Positions 28,667 through 38,077 of a DNA stretch of 64,000 bases are shown in pieces. The first letter of the stretch is position 1, and each line of letters opens with the position of its first letter. Source of the stretch: Pelagibacterales bacterium SAG-MED30 (GTDB lineage: Bacteria > Pseudomonadota > Alphaproteobacteria > Pelagibacterales > Pelagibacteraceae); the NCBI GenBank assembly GCA_014653775.1, contig JACWEA010000001.1, positions 62,001-126,000 on the forward strand, written 5' to 3'. The position numbers and the translations under genes are program-made. The notes under the pieces were generated by a model that saw only the letters and a list, made by a program, of their open reading frames with translations, had not been told where the DNA came from and did no database searches.

Positions 28667-29672
28667 TTAATCTTACTTTATTTGAACCATTAATTATTTT
28701 TCCAATTACGTAAGGTTTGAATTCTTTTGAAAAAAACTTTTCTATTTTTTGCAAATTTTTTGGCCTTACTATTAAGCAAAAACCAATACCACAATTAAAC
28801 GTTTTTAACATTTCTTTATCAGAAACATTATTTTTCTTTAACCATTTAAAAATTTTTAAAGTTTTCACTCTACTTAAATTAATATCTGCACATAATTTGT
28901 TAGGAATAATACGACTAATGTTATCAGCTAATCCTCCTCCTGTTATATTTGCGCAGCCATTTAATAGATTTTGTTCAATTAAATTTAATACTTCATTAAC
29001 ATAAATTTTGGTAGGTTTAATAAGCTCTCTTCTTAAAAAATTATTTTTAATTATATTTATTTTTTTTATCTTCAAAAGGTGTCTGATTAAAGAATATCCA
29101 TTTGAATGCACTCCACTTGAAGGTATTGCTAAAATTAAGTCATTTTTTTTAATTTTTTTTTTATTTAAAATTTTGTTTTGACTAACAACACCTACAGCAA
29201 ATCCAGCAATATCAAATTTCCCTTTTTCATATGTTCCTGGCATTTCTGCAGTTTCACCACCAACCAATTCACAATTTGCTATTTTACATCCTTTGATAAT
29301 TCCTTTCAAAATTGATTTAAGTTTATTTAAATCAATTTTGTTAATAGAAATGTAATCTAAAAATATAATAGGTTTTGCACCCTGAACAATTAAATCATTT
29401 ACACTCATAGCTACCAAATCTATACCGATAGTGTCATATTTTTTAATTAGGTTTGCTATTTCAATCTTAGTTCCAACTCCATCAGTGCAAGCAACAATTT
29501 TTGGCCTTTTAATATTTTTAGGAATATCTGAAATAGACCCAAATCCACCAATATTATGGAACTTTTTTTTGCCTTGTTTTTTTGATGATAATTTAGATAT
29601 GAAATTTACAAATTTATCAGCAGCATCAATATTGACACCACTTTTTTTATAGGTGAAGACAGTTTTATTCAT
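28644..29672 (-). CDS. purM: Phosphoribosylaminoimidazole synthetase PurM
   Basis: PurM closes the imidazole ring to form AIR using ATP. YKKSGVNIDAADKFV at the start, ACTDGVGTKIEIA near residue 60, CELVGGETAEMPGTY near residue 135 and the ITGGGLADNI segment near 240 are all family motifs. Length of 342 aa is normal. The start codon is only 20 bases from that of the divergent DUF2066 gene, so at least one of the two promoters must lie inside neighbouring coding sequence. Confidence 0.97.
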   Translation of the reverse strand: MNKTVFTYKKSGVNIDAADKFVNFISKLSSKKQGKKKFHNIGGFGSISDIPKNIKRPKIVACTDGVGTKIEIANLIKKYDTIGIDLVAMSVNDLIVQGAKPIIFLDYISINKIDLNKLKSILKGIIKGCKIANCELVGGETAEMPGTYEKGKFDIAGFAVGVVSQNKILNKKKIKKNDLILAIPSSGVHSNGYSLIRHLLKIKKINIIKNNFLRRELIKPTKIYVNEVLNLIEQNLLNGCANITGGGLADNISRIIPNKLCADINLSRVKTLKIFKWLKKNNVSDKEMLKTFNCGIGFCLIVRPKNLQKIEKFFSKEFKPYVIGKIINGSNKVRLNAKIDWA

Positions 29673-29692
29673 TACTATAATAATTAGTTTAA

Positions 29693-30754
29693 ATGTATTA
29701 TTTTAAAACCTTATATATATTTTTTTTCTTTATAGCTTTAAATTTATTTTTTTTTTCCACAGCAAATGTTTCGGCAAAATCTTTTCAAGTTGATGAAATT
29801 GAAATCTCTGAACCTTTCAGGGAGAAGTTTGATAAAAATTCAGTAATAGACAAAGGTTTTAGAAATGCATTCTTTAAATTAATAAACTTATTAGTAAAAT
29901 CAAATGATTTTAATAAAGTTAAATCTATTAGACTTAACGAAATCAAAAGCATGATTGAGTCTTTTACAATTCAGGATGAAAAATTTATCGATGAAACATA
30001 TTATTTAAAAATAGGTGTTAATTTTGATAAAAGAAAAATTTACAATTATTTAGAAAAAAAAAATATTTTCCCATCTCAAATTAAAAATGAAAAATTTTTA
30101 TTTTTACCTTTAATTATTGATGAAAATAACAATAATATTATTATTTATTCTGATAATCCCATATATGAAAAATGGAATTTAGATACTAATAAAAATTATC
30201 TAATAAACTTTTTATTACCTACAGAAGACTTAGAGGATTTGAATTTTATTAAAAATAATATTGATAATATTGAAAATTATAATTTTCAAGAAATAATAAA
30301 AAAATATTATTTAAATAATTCTATAATATCAATAATTTTTAAAAATAAAGATGATATCAAAGTTTTATCTAAAATTTATATTGAAGATAAAGAAATAATA
30401 TTAAATAACACTTTTAAAAGTTATAATTTTAATAATAAAGAGGAATTAAATTACTTTATTGAAGAATTAAAAATGATTTATGAGGATTTATGGAAAAAAC
30501 AAAATGAAATTAATACATCTATTAAACTTCCATTAATCATTAAAATTGATAATCAAAATTTAAGTATTTCTTTAAAAATTGAAAATATTTTTAAAGAAAT
30601 AGATTTAATAAGTTATTATTCAATTAAAAATTTTGACAAAGATTATATTTATTATGAGATAATTTTTAATGGAACACCTCAAAATTTTATTAAAATTATG
30701 AACGATAGAAATTACAATTTTGATATACAAAATAAAATTTGGATTTTAAAATGA
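29693..30754 (+). CDS. DUF2066-family exported protein
   Basis: A 353-residue protein with a clear signal peptide (FFFFIALNLFFFSTANVSA, cleavage near residue 28) and no further membrane helix, so probably periplasmic. The mature N-terminus FQVDEIEISEP and the following FRNAFFKLI segment fit DUF2066, often encoded between purM and hda, as here. The function of the family is unknown. The protein is extremely rich in Asn, Lys and Ile. Its stop overlaps the start of the Hda-like gene as ATGA. Confidence 0.75.
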   Translation: MYYFKTLYIFFFFIALNLFFFSTANVSAKSFQVDEIEISEPFREKFDKNSVIDKGFRNAFFKLINLLVKSNDFNKVKSIRLNEIKSMIESFTIQDEKFIDETYYLKIGVNFDKRKIYNYLEKKNIFPSQIKNEKFLFLPLIIDENNNNIIIYSDNPIYEKWNLDTNKNYLINFLLPTEDLEDLNFIKNNIDNIENYNFQEIIKKYYLNNSIISIIFKNKDDIKVLSKIYIEDKEIILNNTFKSYNFNNKEELNYFIEELKMIYEDLWKKQNEINTSIKLPLIIKIDNQNLSISLKIENIFKEIDLISYYSIKNFDKDYIYYEIIFNGTPQNFIKIMNDRNYNFDIQNKIWILK

Positions 30755-31413
30755 GAGATTTAAATCAATCCATTATTAAATTTAATTATGATCAAAACTT
30801 TACAGATGATGATTTTTATGTTTCAAAAAGTAACGAACATATTTTTTTATTGTTGAATAAATGGCCTAAATGGGAAAAAAACTTTTTAAATATTGTTGGT
30901 GAAAAGTTTTCGGGAAAAACTCATCTCTCAAATATATTTATCAAAAAATTTAAGGGATTAAAATTAGACTCACGCTCATTGAAAAATGATGATTTATTAA
31001 AAATTAAAATTCATGAAAATATTGTATTGGAGGATCTTGATGAAAATATAGATGAAAAATTATTATATACCTTGTTAAATATTGTGGATTTAGATAATAA
31101 ATACATCATAGTAACCTCAAGTATTCCAATTGTTGATATTAAATTTTCATTAACTGATTTAAAATCAAGAACTACAAATTTTCTTTTACACAATATTGAA
31201 AAACCTGATGATAATTTAATTTTTGCTTTAATATTAAAAAATTTATCTGATCGTCAAATATCAATAGATAAAAAACTTATAGATTTTATTATCAAAAGAA
31301 TTGATAGATCGTATAGTAAAATATTTGATTTCATATATAAAGTTGACGAGTTAAGTTTGAAAAAGAAAAAACCTATTGATTTAAAAATTATTAAAGAAGT
31401 TTTGGGAGAATAA
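30751..31413 (+). CDS. DnaA-related Hda-like ATPase
   Basis: A 220-residue AAA+ protein related to the ATPase domain of DnaA, like Hda/HdaA, which stimulates ATP hydrolysis on DnaA to restrain re-initiation of replication. The P-loop is VGEKFSGKTHLSN (about residue 50) and the Walker B segment IVLEDLDE near residue 94; the last section forms the lid. The DNA-binding domain of DnaA is missing. The ORF track begins at 30739; I prefer the ATG at 30751 that overlaps the upstream stop by four bases. Walker motifs look intact though the protein is diverged. Confidence 0.8.
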   Translation: MRDLNQSIIKFNYDQNFTDDDFYVSKSNEHIFLLLNKWPKWEKNFLNIVGEKFSGKTHLSNIFIKKFKGLKLDSRSLKNDDLLKIKIHENIVLEDLDENIDEKLLYTLLNIVDLDNKYIIVTSSIPIVDIKFSLTDLKSRTTNFLLHNIEKPDDNLIFALILKNLSDRQISIDKKLIDFIIKRIDRSYSKIFDFIYKVDELSLKKKKPIDLKIIKEVLGE

Positions 31414-33198
31414 TTGAATAAATACAGAACTCATAATTGTAATGAATTAAGAAAAACATCTGTGGGTAATAGCGTTACTCTTTCTGGATGGATTAACAAA
31501 AAAAGGGATCATGGAAATTTATTATTTCTAGATTTAAGAGATAATTATGGAGTTACTCAATGCATAATTGACAAAGATAATTCTAAATTTAAGGAACTAG
31601 AAAAGATGCAACTTGAAACAGTTATAAAAATTGAAGGAAAGGTTATTGATAGATCAAATGAAACAATCAATAAAGATATTTCAACAGGAGAAGTAGAAGT
31701 TACAATTATAAATTTTGAGGTGCTTGGTACTTGTAAAGAATTACCTTTACCAGTATTTAGTGATCAAGAATATTCAGAAGAAATCAGATTAAAATACAGG
31801 TTTTTAGATTTAAGAAGAAAAAAAATCCATCAAAATATTATTTTAAGATCAAAAGTAATTTCTTTTATTAGATCAGAGATGATTAAATTAGGATTTTTGG
31901 AATTTCAAACTCCGATTTTAACATCTTCAAGTCCTGAAGGTGCTAGAGATTTTCTGGTTCCAAGTCGACTAAATCCAGGAAAGTTTTATGCGTTGCCTCA
32001 AGCACCCCAACAATTCAAACAATTAATTATGGTTTCTGGGTTTGATAAATATTTTCAAATAGCACCATGCTTTAGAGATGAAGATGCAAGAGCAGATAGA
32101 AGTCCTGGGGAATTTTATCAATTGGATTTAGAAATGTCGTTTGTAGAACAAGAAGATATATTTGATGTAGTTGAAAAGTTAATGATTAAAGTTTTCAAAA
32201 ATTTTTCTGATAAAAAGATACTTTTTGAAAAATTTCCAAAAATAACTTATTCAGACACTATGTTAAAATATGGAACTGATAAACCAGATTTAAGAAACCC
32301 ACTTATAATTTCAGATATAACAAAGTTATTTGTAAGAGACGATATTAGTTTTGAAATATTTAAAAAACTTGTGAAAAAAGGATCAATCGTAAGATCTATA
32401 ACCATAAAAAATATTAAAGATAAACCTAGAAGTTTTTTTGATGGAATAGATAAATGGGCTAAAGACCAAGGATCCTCAGGACTTGCTTATTTTACATTAG
32501 AAAAAAATCAAAAAATTTCTGGTAAAGGTCCAGTAGGTAAATTCTTTTCTGAAGAGTCTTTAATTGAACTTATGAAATTAACAAATGCCGAGGTAGGGGA
32601 TACAATTTTCTTATCATGCGGCAAACAGAGTGATGTAGAAAAAATTTTATCTTTAGCAAGAACAAAAATTGCTGAAGAACTTAATTTAATTAAAGATGAT
32701 CATTTTGCATTTTGTTGGATAGTTGATTACCCAATTTTCGAATTAGATGAATTAACTAAAAAAATTAAATTTAGTCATAATCCTTTCTCTATGCCCCAGG
32801 GTGATATTCATAATTTAGATTTATCAAAACCACTTTCTTTGAAAGCTTATCAATATGATATTGTTTGTAATGGAATAGAACTTTCTTCAGGAGCAATTAG
32901 AAATCATATTCCTGAATTAATGTATAAACTCTTTGATATTGCAGGATATTCAAAGAAAGATGTAGAAAATAAATTTAGTGGAATGATAAATGCTTTAAGT
33001 TATGGAGCTCCACCTCATGGTGGTATAGCACCAGGAATAGATAGAATAGTAATGCTTCTAGCAAATGAAAAAAATATTAGAGAAGTAACAATGTTTCCAA
33101 TGAATCAAAATGCTCAGGATTTAATGATGAATGCCCCTTCTGAAATTGAAGAAAGTCAATTAAAAGAACTTAGTTTATCTTTAAAAACAAAAAAATAA
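31414..33198 (+). CDS. aspS: Aspartyl-tRNA synthetase
   Basis: AspRS charges tRNA with aspartate. It has the OB-fold anticodon domain (SGWINKKRDHGNLLFLDLRD), the class II core with FRDEDARADRSPGEFYQLD near residue 220, the bacterial GAD insertion and the C-terminal motif 3 GIDRIVMLL. Length of 594 aa is bacterial type. It starts with TTG, placed immediately after the upstream stop (taaTTG) with a GGGAGAA purine run before it. The RDHG in the anticodon domain is the form linked to non-discriminating AspRS, suggesting it may also charge tRNA-Asn for amidation (inference). Confidence 0.95.
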   Translation: MNKYRTHNCNELRKTSVGNSVTLSGWINKKRDHGNLLFLDLRDNYGVTQCIIDKDNSKFKELEKMQLETVIKIEGKVIDRSNETINKDISTGEVEVTIINFEVLGTCKELPLPVFSDQEYSEEIRLKYRFLDLRRKKIHQNIILRSKVISFIRSEMIKLGFLEFQTPILTSSSPEGARDFLVPSRLNPGKFYALPQAPQQFKQLIMVSGFDKYFQIAPCFRDEDARADRSPGEFYQLDLEMSFVEQEDIFDVVEKLMIKVFKNFSDKKILFEKFPKITYSDTMLKYGTDKPDLRNPLIISDITKLFVRDDISFEIFKKLVKKGSIVRSITIKNIKDKPRSFFDGIDKWAKDQGSSGLAYFTLEKNQKISGKGPVGKFFSEESLIELMKLTNAEVGDTIFLSCGKQSDVEKILSLARTKIAEELNLIKDDHFAFCWIVDYPIFELDELTKKIKFSHNPFSMPQGDIHNLDLSKPLSLKAYQYDIVCNGIELSSGAIRNHIPELMYKLFDIAGYSKKDVENKFSGMINALSYGAPPHGGIAPGIDRIVMLLANEKNIREVTMFPMNQNAQDLMMNAPSEIEESQLKELSLSLKTKK

Positions 33199-34014
33199 CT
33201 ATTTCTTACCCTTTAAATTTATTTTTATATCAGATAAGTCTACGAGATTTTTTTTATAATTATTTCTTACAAATCCTTTGCTTGTTATATCTTTAACAAT
33301 TTTTAGCAATTGGTTTTGACTTTCTGAATTTTGATCATCATTATTAAATTCAGATCCACCTATAGATGGAGTATGAGCTAAATCTTCTCTATTTTGATAA
33401 GAAATAGCCAATTCTCTGAAAATGTAATCCAAAATAGATGTTGCAGTTAAAATTCTATCATTTCCATGAACCTTACCTGATGGTTCAAATTTTGTTCCTA
33501 CAAAAGCACTAATATATTCATCCAGAGGTACACCATATTGTAGACCGAGTGATACAGCTATAGCAAAATTATTCATTAAAGCCTTTACTAGCTCACCTTC
33601 TTTACTTGTATCTATAAATATTTCTCCAATTTTACCATCTTCGTACTCTCCTGTATGTAAATAAACTTTATGGTTTCCTATAGTAGCTTTTTGTATGTAC
33701 CCTTTTCTTCTATCAGGCATACCAAATCTCTTACTAGTTTTTTCAGATTTACTAAAAAGATTTGTTATAGGTTTTTTAAGAGTGTCAAGATTATTTTCAT
33801 TTCTTTTAGTTGCTAATTCAATTTTTTTTTCAGTGACTATATTTTTTTGGTCTAGGCTTTTAGTTTTTCTATTATCTAATTTTACATCTATAACTTCAAA
33901 TTTGCCGTCGTCTCTTTTTTCAAGATTTTTAAGCTCGGTTTCGTTTATATCGTCTAAATAATGATTTACTTTAAATGTACACGTATAATAAGTTTCGACT
34001 AAGTATTTTGACAT
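33199..34014 (-). CDS. Stand-alone TSCPD-domain protein related to NrdJ C-terminus
   Basis: Residues 100-212 of this 271-aa protein closely resemble the C-terminal part of B12-dependent ribonucleotide reductase NrdJ ([73 protein letters not shown]). The catalytic barrel, its cysteines and the C-terminal CxxC pair are all absent; the only cysteine is in the N-terminal TYYTCTF. It cannot itself be a reductase. The N-terminal 55 residues form a separate conserved-looking piece. Database names such as ribonucleotide reductase would be misleading. It abuts aspS tail to tail and is divergent from the complex I gene. Confidence 0.8.
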   Translation of the reverse strand: MSKYLVETYYTCTFKVNHYLDDINETELKNLEKRDDGKFEVIDVKLDNRKTKSLDQKNIVTEKKIELATKRNENNLDTLKKPITNLFSKSEKTSKRFGMPDRRKGYIQKATIGNHKVYLHTGEYEDGKIGEIFIDTSKEGELVKALMNNFAIAVSLGLQYGVPLDEYISAFVGTKFEPSGKVHGNDRILTATSILDYIFRELAISYQNREDLAHTPSIGGSEFNNDDQNSESQNQLLKIVKDITSKGFVRNNYKKNLVDLSDIKINLKGKK

Positions 34015-34129
34015 TTTACCTCTATTTTAAATTTTATTTTGAATAATGAATCATTTAATTTATATACAAATCCATATTTTAGTCTAATTTAAATTATACA
34101 ATTTAGAATTGAATAAAAATTATTTTTAC

Positions 34130-34492
34130 ATGTTGACACTATTTAAAAAAATTTTCATCTGGTGGAATCAAGATACCTTGGGAACAAAAATGAAAACAAT
34201 ATTTTTTGGAAAATTAGTAGGTACAGATAGTTATGGAAATAAATATTATGAAAGTAAAAGTGGAAAAAGGTGGGTTATTTATTCGAATGAAATTGATGCA
34301 AGCAAAATACCAGTTGAATGGTATTCTTGGATGCACTTTACAAAAAATAGGATAGAAAAAAATCATGAATTAAAAAAATATGAATGGCAAAAGCCTCATC
34401 AACCAAACTTAACTGGTACAGAAACAGCTTATTATCCTAATAAAAAAAAACAGGATGCAATTAATAAAAAATACAAAAGCTGGAAAGTTTAA
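34130..34492 (+). CDS. NDUFA12-like complex I subunit
   Basis: A 120-residue protein matching the NADH:ubiquinone oxidoreductase 17.2-kDa subunit family found in alphaproteobacteria and mitochondria. Visible family pieces are FFGKLVGTDSYGNKYYES, RWVIYSNEIDASKIP and EWYSWMHF, then WQKPHQPNLTGT. It is a peripheral subunit of respiratory complex I. The ORF track extends to a TTG at 34109; I choose the ATG at 34130 because the conserved region begins right after it. It overlaps the DUF2155 gene by 38 bases, a linkage common in alphaproteobacteria. Confidence 0.88.
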   Translation: MLTLFKKIFIWWNQDTLGTKMKTIFFGKLVGTDSYGNKYYESKSGKRWVIYSNEIDASKIPVEWYSWMHFTKNRIEKNHELKKYEWQKPHQPNLTGTETAYYPNKKKQDAINKKYKSWKV

Positions 34493-34862
34493 TAAACTTT
34501 TAGTATTAATAATTATTCTAATAAGTTTAAATAAGTTGAATTATGTTAAATCTCAAGAGAATTTGATTGGTAAAAATACTAGTATAAAAATCTTAGACAA
34601 AATAAGTTCTAAAAATGAATTTATAAATTTAGTTAATGGTGAAGAGCTGATTTACAAAGATCTTGCTATAAAAAGTATGAAATGTACCAATTCTGAATTT
34701 GATGATAATCCAGAGATTAAAGCTTATATTCAAGTCAGAGACTTAACTAAAAAAAGTAATGACAAAGTTTATGTCTTTAATAATTGGATGTTTTCATCGA
34801 GTCCATCCATAACACCTTTTGATCACCCAGTTTATGATATTTGGCTAACTGATTGTGATTAA
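34455..34862 (+). CDS. DUF2155-family exported protein
   Basis: A 135-residue protein with an N-terminal hydrophobic signal or anchor (LLVLIIILISLNKLN) and a soluble domain. The segment ATIKSMKC-like (AIKSMKCTN), EIKAYIQVRDL, VFNNWMFSSSPSITPFDHPVYDIWLTDC matches DUF2155, a periplasmic family usually encoded after the NDUFA12-type gene. Function unknown. Two cysteines may form a disulfide. Its stop shares the TTAA tetramer with the stop of convergent accC. Confidence 0.85.
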   Translation: MQLIKNTKAGKFNKLLVLIIILISLNKLNYVKSQENLIGKNTSIKILDKISSKNEFINLVNGEELIYKDLAIKSMKCTNSEFDDNPEIKAYIQVRDLTKKSNDKVYVFNNWMFSSSPSITPFDHPVYDIWLTDCD

Positions 34863-36196
34863 ATAATTTTTTCTTTATCTAACCAACTTACATTAAAATC
34901 TGAATCTAAAAACTTTTTATGATTTAATAATCTTTTATGTAATGGAATTGTAGTTATAATTCCTTCAATTACAAATTCATCTAAAGATCTGTTCATTCTT
35001 TGAATTGCTTCTTGTCGATTTCTTCCATGACATATTAATTTACAAACCATACTGTCATAAAATGGAGTTACTGTATAACCTTGAAATATTGCACCATCAA
35101 CTCTTGTTCTAAATCCGGAAGGTTGATGACACATTTCGATAGTGCCTGGCGAAGGTTGAAAGTTTTTGCTTGGATCTTCTGCATTTATTCTACACTCAAT
35201 GGCATGACCCCTAGGATTAACATCTGTTTGTTTTAAAGCAGTTTCACCTGTGAATGCTATCCATATTTGTTCTTTTATAATATCTATACCAGTAACCATC
35301 TCTGTAACAGGATGCTCTACTTGAACCCGTGTATTCATTTCTAAAAAATAAAACTTTCCATCTTCATAAATAAATTCAACAGTTCCAGCACCTTCATATC
35401 CAATTTTACTGACCATTTTTACTGTTCTATCAAATAAATCTTTTCGGATTTCATCGTTCAAAATAGGGCTTGGTGTTTCTTCTATTAGTTTTTGGTGTCT
35501 TCTTTGTACTGAGCAATCTCTTTCATGTAAATGAACTGCTCTATTCTTTCCAGCTAATATTTGAACTTCTATGTGTCTAGGGTTTTGAAAAAATTTTTCT
35601 ATATAAACTTCATCATTACCAAAGTATTTTTGAGCCTCAGATTTTGCAGTAGAAAATAAAGTTTCAAATTCTTCTTCTTTGTGTACAATCTTCATTCCCT
35701 TGCCGCCGCCGCCGCCAGAGGCCTTAATTAGAATTGGAAAACCAATTTTTTTACTCAGTTCTTTAGCTTCATTAATATCTTTAACGCCTCCCTCAGATCC
35801 TTCTATAATTGGTAGACCGTTTTCTTTTGCAATTTTTTTAGCTTGAATCTTATCTCCCATCATTTTTATTAATTTTGAAGAGGGACCAATAAATTTAATT
35901 TTATTTTCCTCTAAAACTCCTGCAAAGTTTGAATTTTCAGATAAAAAGCCATAACCAGGATGAACTGCTTCTGCATTAGTTATTTCAATTGCAGACATAA
36001 TAGCTGGAATATTTAAGTAACTATTCATAGGTTGGTGTGAACCAATACAAACACTCTCATCTGCTAATTTTACATGCATACTATCTCTATCTACATCAGA
36101 ATGAACTGCTACTGTTTCGATTCCCCATTCTTTACAAGCACGGATTACTCTGACCGCAATTTCCCCACGGTTTGCGATTAAGATTTTTTTAAACAT
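34859..36196 (-). CDS. accC: Acetyl-CoA carboxylase, biotin carboxylase subunit
   Basis: AccC carboxylates biotin on AccB with ATP and bicarbonate, the first half of malonyl-CoA synthesis. ILIANRGEIAVRVIRA at the start, the ATP-grasp glycine loop KASGGGGGKGMKIV near residue 160, EMNTRVQVEHPVTE near residue 288 and ECRINAEDP are diagnostic. Length of 445 aa is normal. It overlaps accB by one base in the aroQ-accB-accC order. Confidence 0.97.
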   Translation of the reverse strand: MFKKILIANRGEIAVRVIRACKEWGIETVAVHSDVDRDSMHVKLADESVCIGSHQPMNSYLNIPAIMSAIEITNAEAVHPGYGFLSENSNFAGVLEENKIKFIGPSSKLIKMMGDKIQAKKIAKENGLPIIEGSEGGVKDINEAKELSKKIGFPILIKASGGGGGKGMKIVHKEEEFETLFSTAKSEAQKYFGNDEVYIEKFFQNPRHIEVQILAGKNRAVHLHERDCSVQRRHQKLIEETPSPILNDEIRKDLFDRTVKMVSKIGYEGAGTVEFIYEDGKFYFLEMNTRVQVEHPVTEMVTGIDIIKEQIWIAFTGETALKQTDVNPRGHAIECRINAEDPSKNFQPSPGTIEMCHQPSGFRTRVDGAIFQGYTVTPFYDSMVCKLICHGRNRQEAIQRMNRSLDEFVIEGIITTIPLHKRLLNHKKFLDSDFNVSWLDKEKII

Positions 36197-36630
36197 TATT
36201 CTAAAATAATTATTGTTTGACCAAATTCTACGGGCTGACCATCTTTGACACAGATTTCTTTTACAACTCCATTAGAAGTTGAAGGAACATGATTCATTGT
36301 TTTCATAGCTTCAACAATCATAACCGTATCACCTTTTTTAATTTTTTTTCCTAGTTCAACAAATTTTTTAGCACCAGGTTCAGGTGCATGATATGCTGTT
36401 CCAATTATTGGTGAGGTAATTTGAATTCCTGAAATCATTTTCTGAGTGGTATCAGAAGTAGATTTTTCTTGGGATTTCATACCTGGTGAATTAGAAATTT
36501 GATTAGAACTTAATATCTTCGATTTAGAAACTTTTATTTTAGTATCTTTTTCTGTGTATTCAATTTCAGTTAAATCAAATTCATTTAAATAATCAGTTAG
36601 TTCTTTAATAATTTTTTTATCAATTTTCAT
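36196..36630 (-). CDS. accB: Acetyl-CoA carboxylase, biotin carboxyl carrier protein
   Basis: AccB carries biotin on a lysine. The biotinyl motif is VEAMKTMNHV (usually EAMKLMN, so Leu is changed to Thr), near residue 108; the preceding SPIIGTAYHAPEPGAKKFVELG is the typical domain start. The N-terminal 30 residues and a linker (residues 40-65) precede it. Length of 144 aa is normal. It overlaps aroQ by 11 bases and accC by one base. Confidence 0.95.
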   Translation of the reverse strand: MKIDKKIIKELTDYLNEFDLTEIEYTEKDTKIKVSKSKILSSNQISNSPGMKSQEKSTSDTTQKMISGIQITSPIIGTAYHAPEPGAKKFVELGKKIKKGDTVMIVEAMKTMNHVPSTSNGVVKEICVKDGQPVEFGQTIIILE

Positions 36631-37066
36631 TATTTAAAAGTTTTTGCATTGAAATTATGGCCAAAATATATCCTTCAGAACCTAAACCAAAAATTCCTCC
36701 AGTAACAACATCGCTAATAAGAGATTTTCGTCTAAACTCTTCTCTTTTATATATGTTTGAAATATGTAACTCAATCACAGGTTTTTTAAAAATATCTAGC
36801 GCATCTCTAATCGATACTGAAGTATGAGTAAAACCAGCAGCATTTATAATAATACCATCAACGTTTTTTTTTGCCTCTTGTATTTTTGTTACAATGTCAC
36901 CTTCAATATTAGATTGAAAGAACTCCATATCTAAATTTAAATCTTTCGCTTTTTTTAAACAATTTGCTTTTAGTTTTTCAAAAGTTATCGAACCATATTG
37001 TGATTGTTCTCTCTCACCTAATAGATTAAGATTAGGGCCATTAATAATAATTATTTTATTGTTCAT
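36620..37066 (-). CDS. aroQ: 3-dehydroquinate dehydratase type II
   Basis: AroQ dehydrates 3-dehydroquinate in the shikimate pathway. INGPNLNLLGEREQSQYG, QSNIEGDIV, INAAGFTHTSVSIRDAL and PVIELHISNIYKREEFR are all type II motifs, including the catalytic Tyr and His. Length of 148 aa is normal. Its start codon is only 16 bases from that of the divergent thiS gene, so promoters overlap or lie within genes. Confidence 0.96.
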   Translation of the reverse strand: MNNKIIIINGPNLNLLGEREQSQYGSITFEKLKANCLKKAKDLNLDMEFFQSNIEGDIVTKIQEAKKNVDGIIINAAGFTHTSVSIRDALDIFKKPVIELHISNIYKREEFRRKSLISDVVTGGIFGLGSEGYILAIISMQKLLNNEN

Positions 37067-37082
37067 TCAGCATTTATATACG

Positions 37083-37301
37083 ATGAAAAAAATAAAAAAA
37101 ATAAAAATAAGATTAAATGGTAAAAATAGAAATATAATTAAAGGTTATAAGCTGTACAATTTAGTAAATGAATTAGATTTACCATTAAGAAAAATTGCTA
37201 TTGAACTAAATAGAGAAATCGTTGATAAGAAAAAGATCAAAAAAATTAAATTAAATGATAAAGATAATATTGAAATAGTTCATTTTATTGGAGGCGGCTA
37301 A
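37083..37301 (+). CDS. thiS: Sulfur carrier protein ThiS
   Basis: ThiS is a small ubiquitin-like protein whose C-terminal glycine is thiocarboxylated to supply sulfur for the thiazole of thiamin. The 72-residue product ends in HFIGGG, giving the required Gly-Gly terminus, and has the beta-grasp pattern ...LNGKNRN...LNREIV...IEIVHFI. The ORF track starts upstream at a codon inside the aroQ start region; I prefer the ATG at 37083. It is two bases before thiG. Confidence 0.88.
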   Translation: MKKIKKIKIRLNGKNRNIIKGYKLYNLVNELDLPLRKIAIELNREIVDKKKIKKIKLNDKDNIEIVHFIGGG

Positions 37302-37303
37302 CA

Positions 37304-38077
37304 TTGAAAAATGACAAACTAACTGTTGGTAAACAAAGATTTAATTCAAGATTAATTGTTGGCACAGGAAAATATAAAAATATGTCTGAATGTGCAAAAG
37401 CTATTAAATTATCTGGTGCTAATATAGTTACAGTAGCTGTAAGAAGAGTTAATATTTCTGATAAGAATAAACCACTATTAATGGATTATATAGATCCAAA
37501 AAAAATTACTTACCTACCAAATACTGCTGGATGTTTTTCTTCTGAGGCAGCACTTAGAACACTTAGATTAGCCAGAGAGATTGGAGGATGGAAATTAGTT
37601 AAACTTGAAGTTTTAGGAGATAAAAAAAATCTTTTTCCAGATATGATTGAAACTTTAAAATCAACTGAAGTTTTAACCAAAGAAGGTTTTAGAGTTATGG
37701 TTTATTGCAACGATGATCCCTTAATGGCTAAAAGATTAGAAGACGCTGGTGCAGCTGCAATCATGCCATTAGCTGCTCCAATTGGTTCAGGTTTAGGAAT
37801 TCTTAATAAAACAAATATTTCGATTATAAGAAAACAAACTAAGTTACCTGTAATCATAGATGCAGGTTTAGGACAAGCTTCTGATGCTGTAGTAGCGATG
37901 GAATTAGGGTGTGATGGAGTTTTAGTTAATACGGCCATAGCTAAAGCAAAAAAACCTTTTAGTATGGCACTAGCATTTAAACATGCTGTTATAGCTGGTA
38001 GAAAATCATATCTTTCAGGAAGGATTATAAAAAATTTAGCAGGCAAACCTTCTTCACCAACAGAAGGTATTATTTAG
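37304..38077 (+). CDS. thiG: Thiazole synthase ThiG
   Basis: ThiG forms the thiazole phosphate from DXP, dehydroglycine and ThiS thiocarboxylate. [10 protein letters not shown] near residue 13, the PNTAGC segment near residue 67, LVKLEVLGD near residue 98, and [14 protein letters not shown] near residue 183 match the family. Length of 257 aa is normal. It starts at TTG right after the thiS stop; no in-frame ATG is better placed. No thiC, thiE or thiO is beside it. The 3' end overlaps convergent RNase E/G by 8 bases. Confidence 0.95.
   Translation: MKNDKLTVGKQRFNSRLIVGTGKYKNMSECAKAIKLSGANIVTVAVRRVNISDKNKPLLMDYIDPKKITYLPNTAGCFSSEAALRTLRLAREIGGWKLVKLEVLGDKKNLFPDMIETLKSTEVLTKEGFRVMVYCNDDPLMAKRLEDAGAAAIMPLAAPIGSGLGILNKTNISIIRKQTKLPVIIDAGLGQASDAVVAMELGCDGVLVNTAIAKAKKPFSMALAFKHAVIAGRKSYLSGRIIKNLAGKPSSPTEGII

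Noticed and set aside
34109-34129. TTG-initiated extension of the NDUFA12-like gene
   Set aside because: Seven extra residues are not part of the conserved domain and the ATG at 34130 fits the family start.
37059-37082. Upstream start of thiS overlapping aroQ
   Set aside because: It would begin inside the aroQ start codon region; the ATG at 37083 gives a normal ThiS N-terminus.
37702-38046. Minus-strand ORF of 114 aa within thiG
   Set aside because: thiG is clearly coding on the plus strand; the ORF is a shadow.
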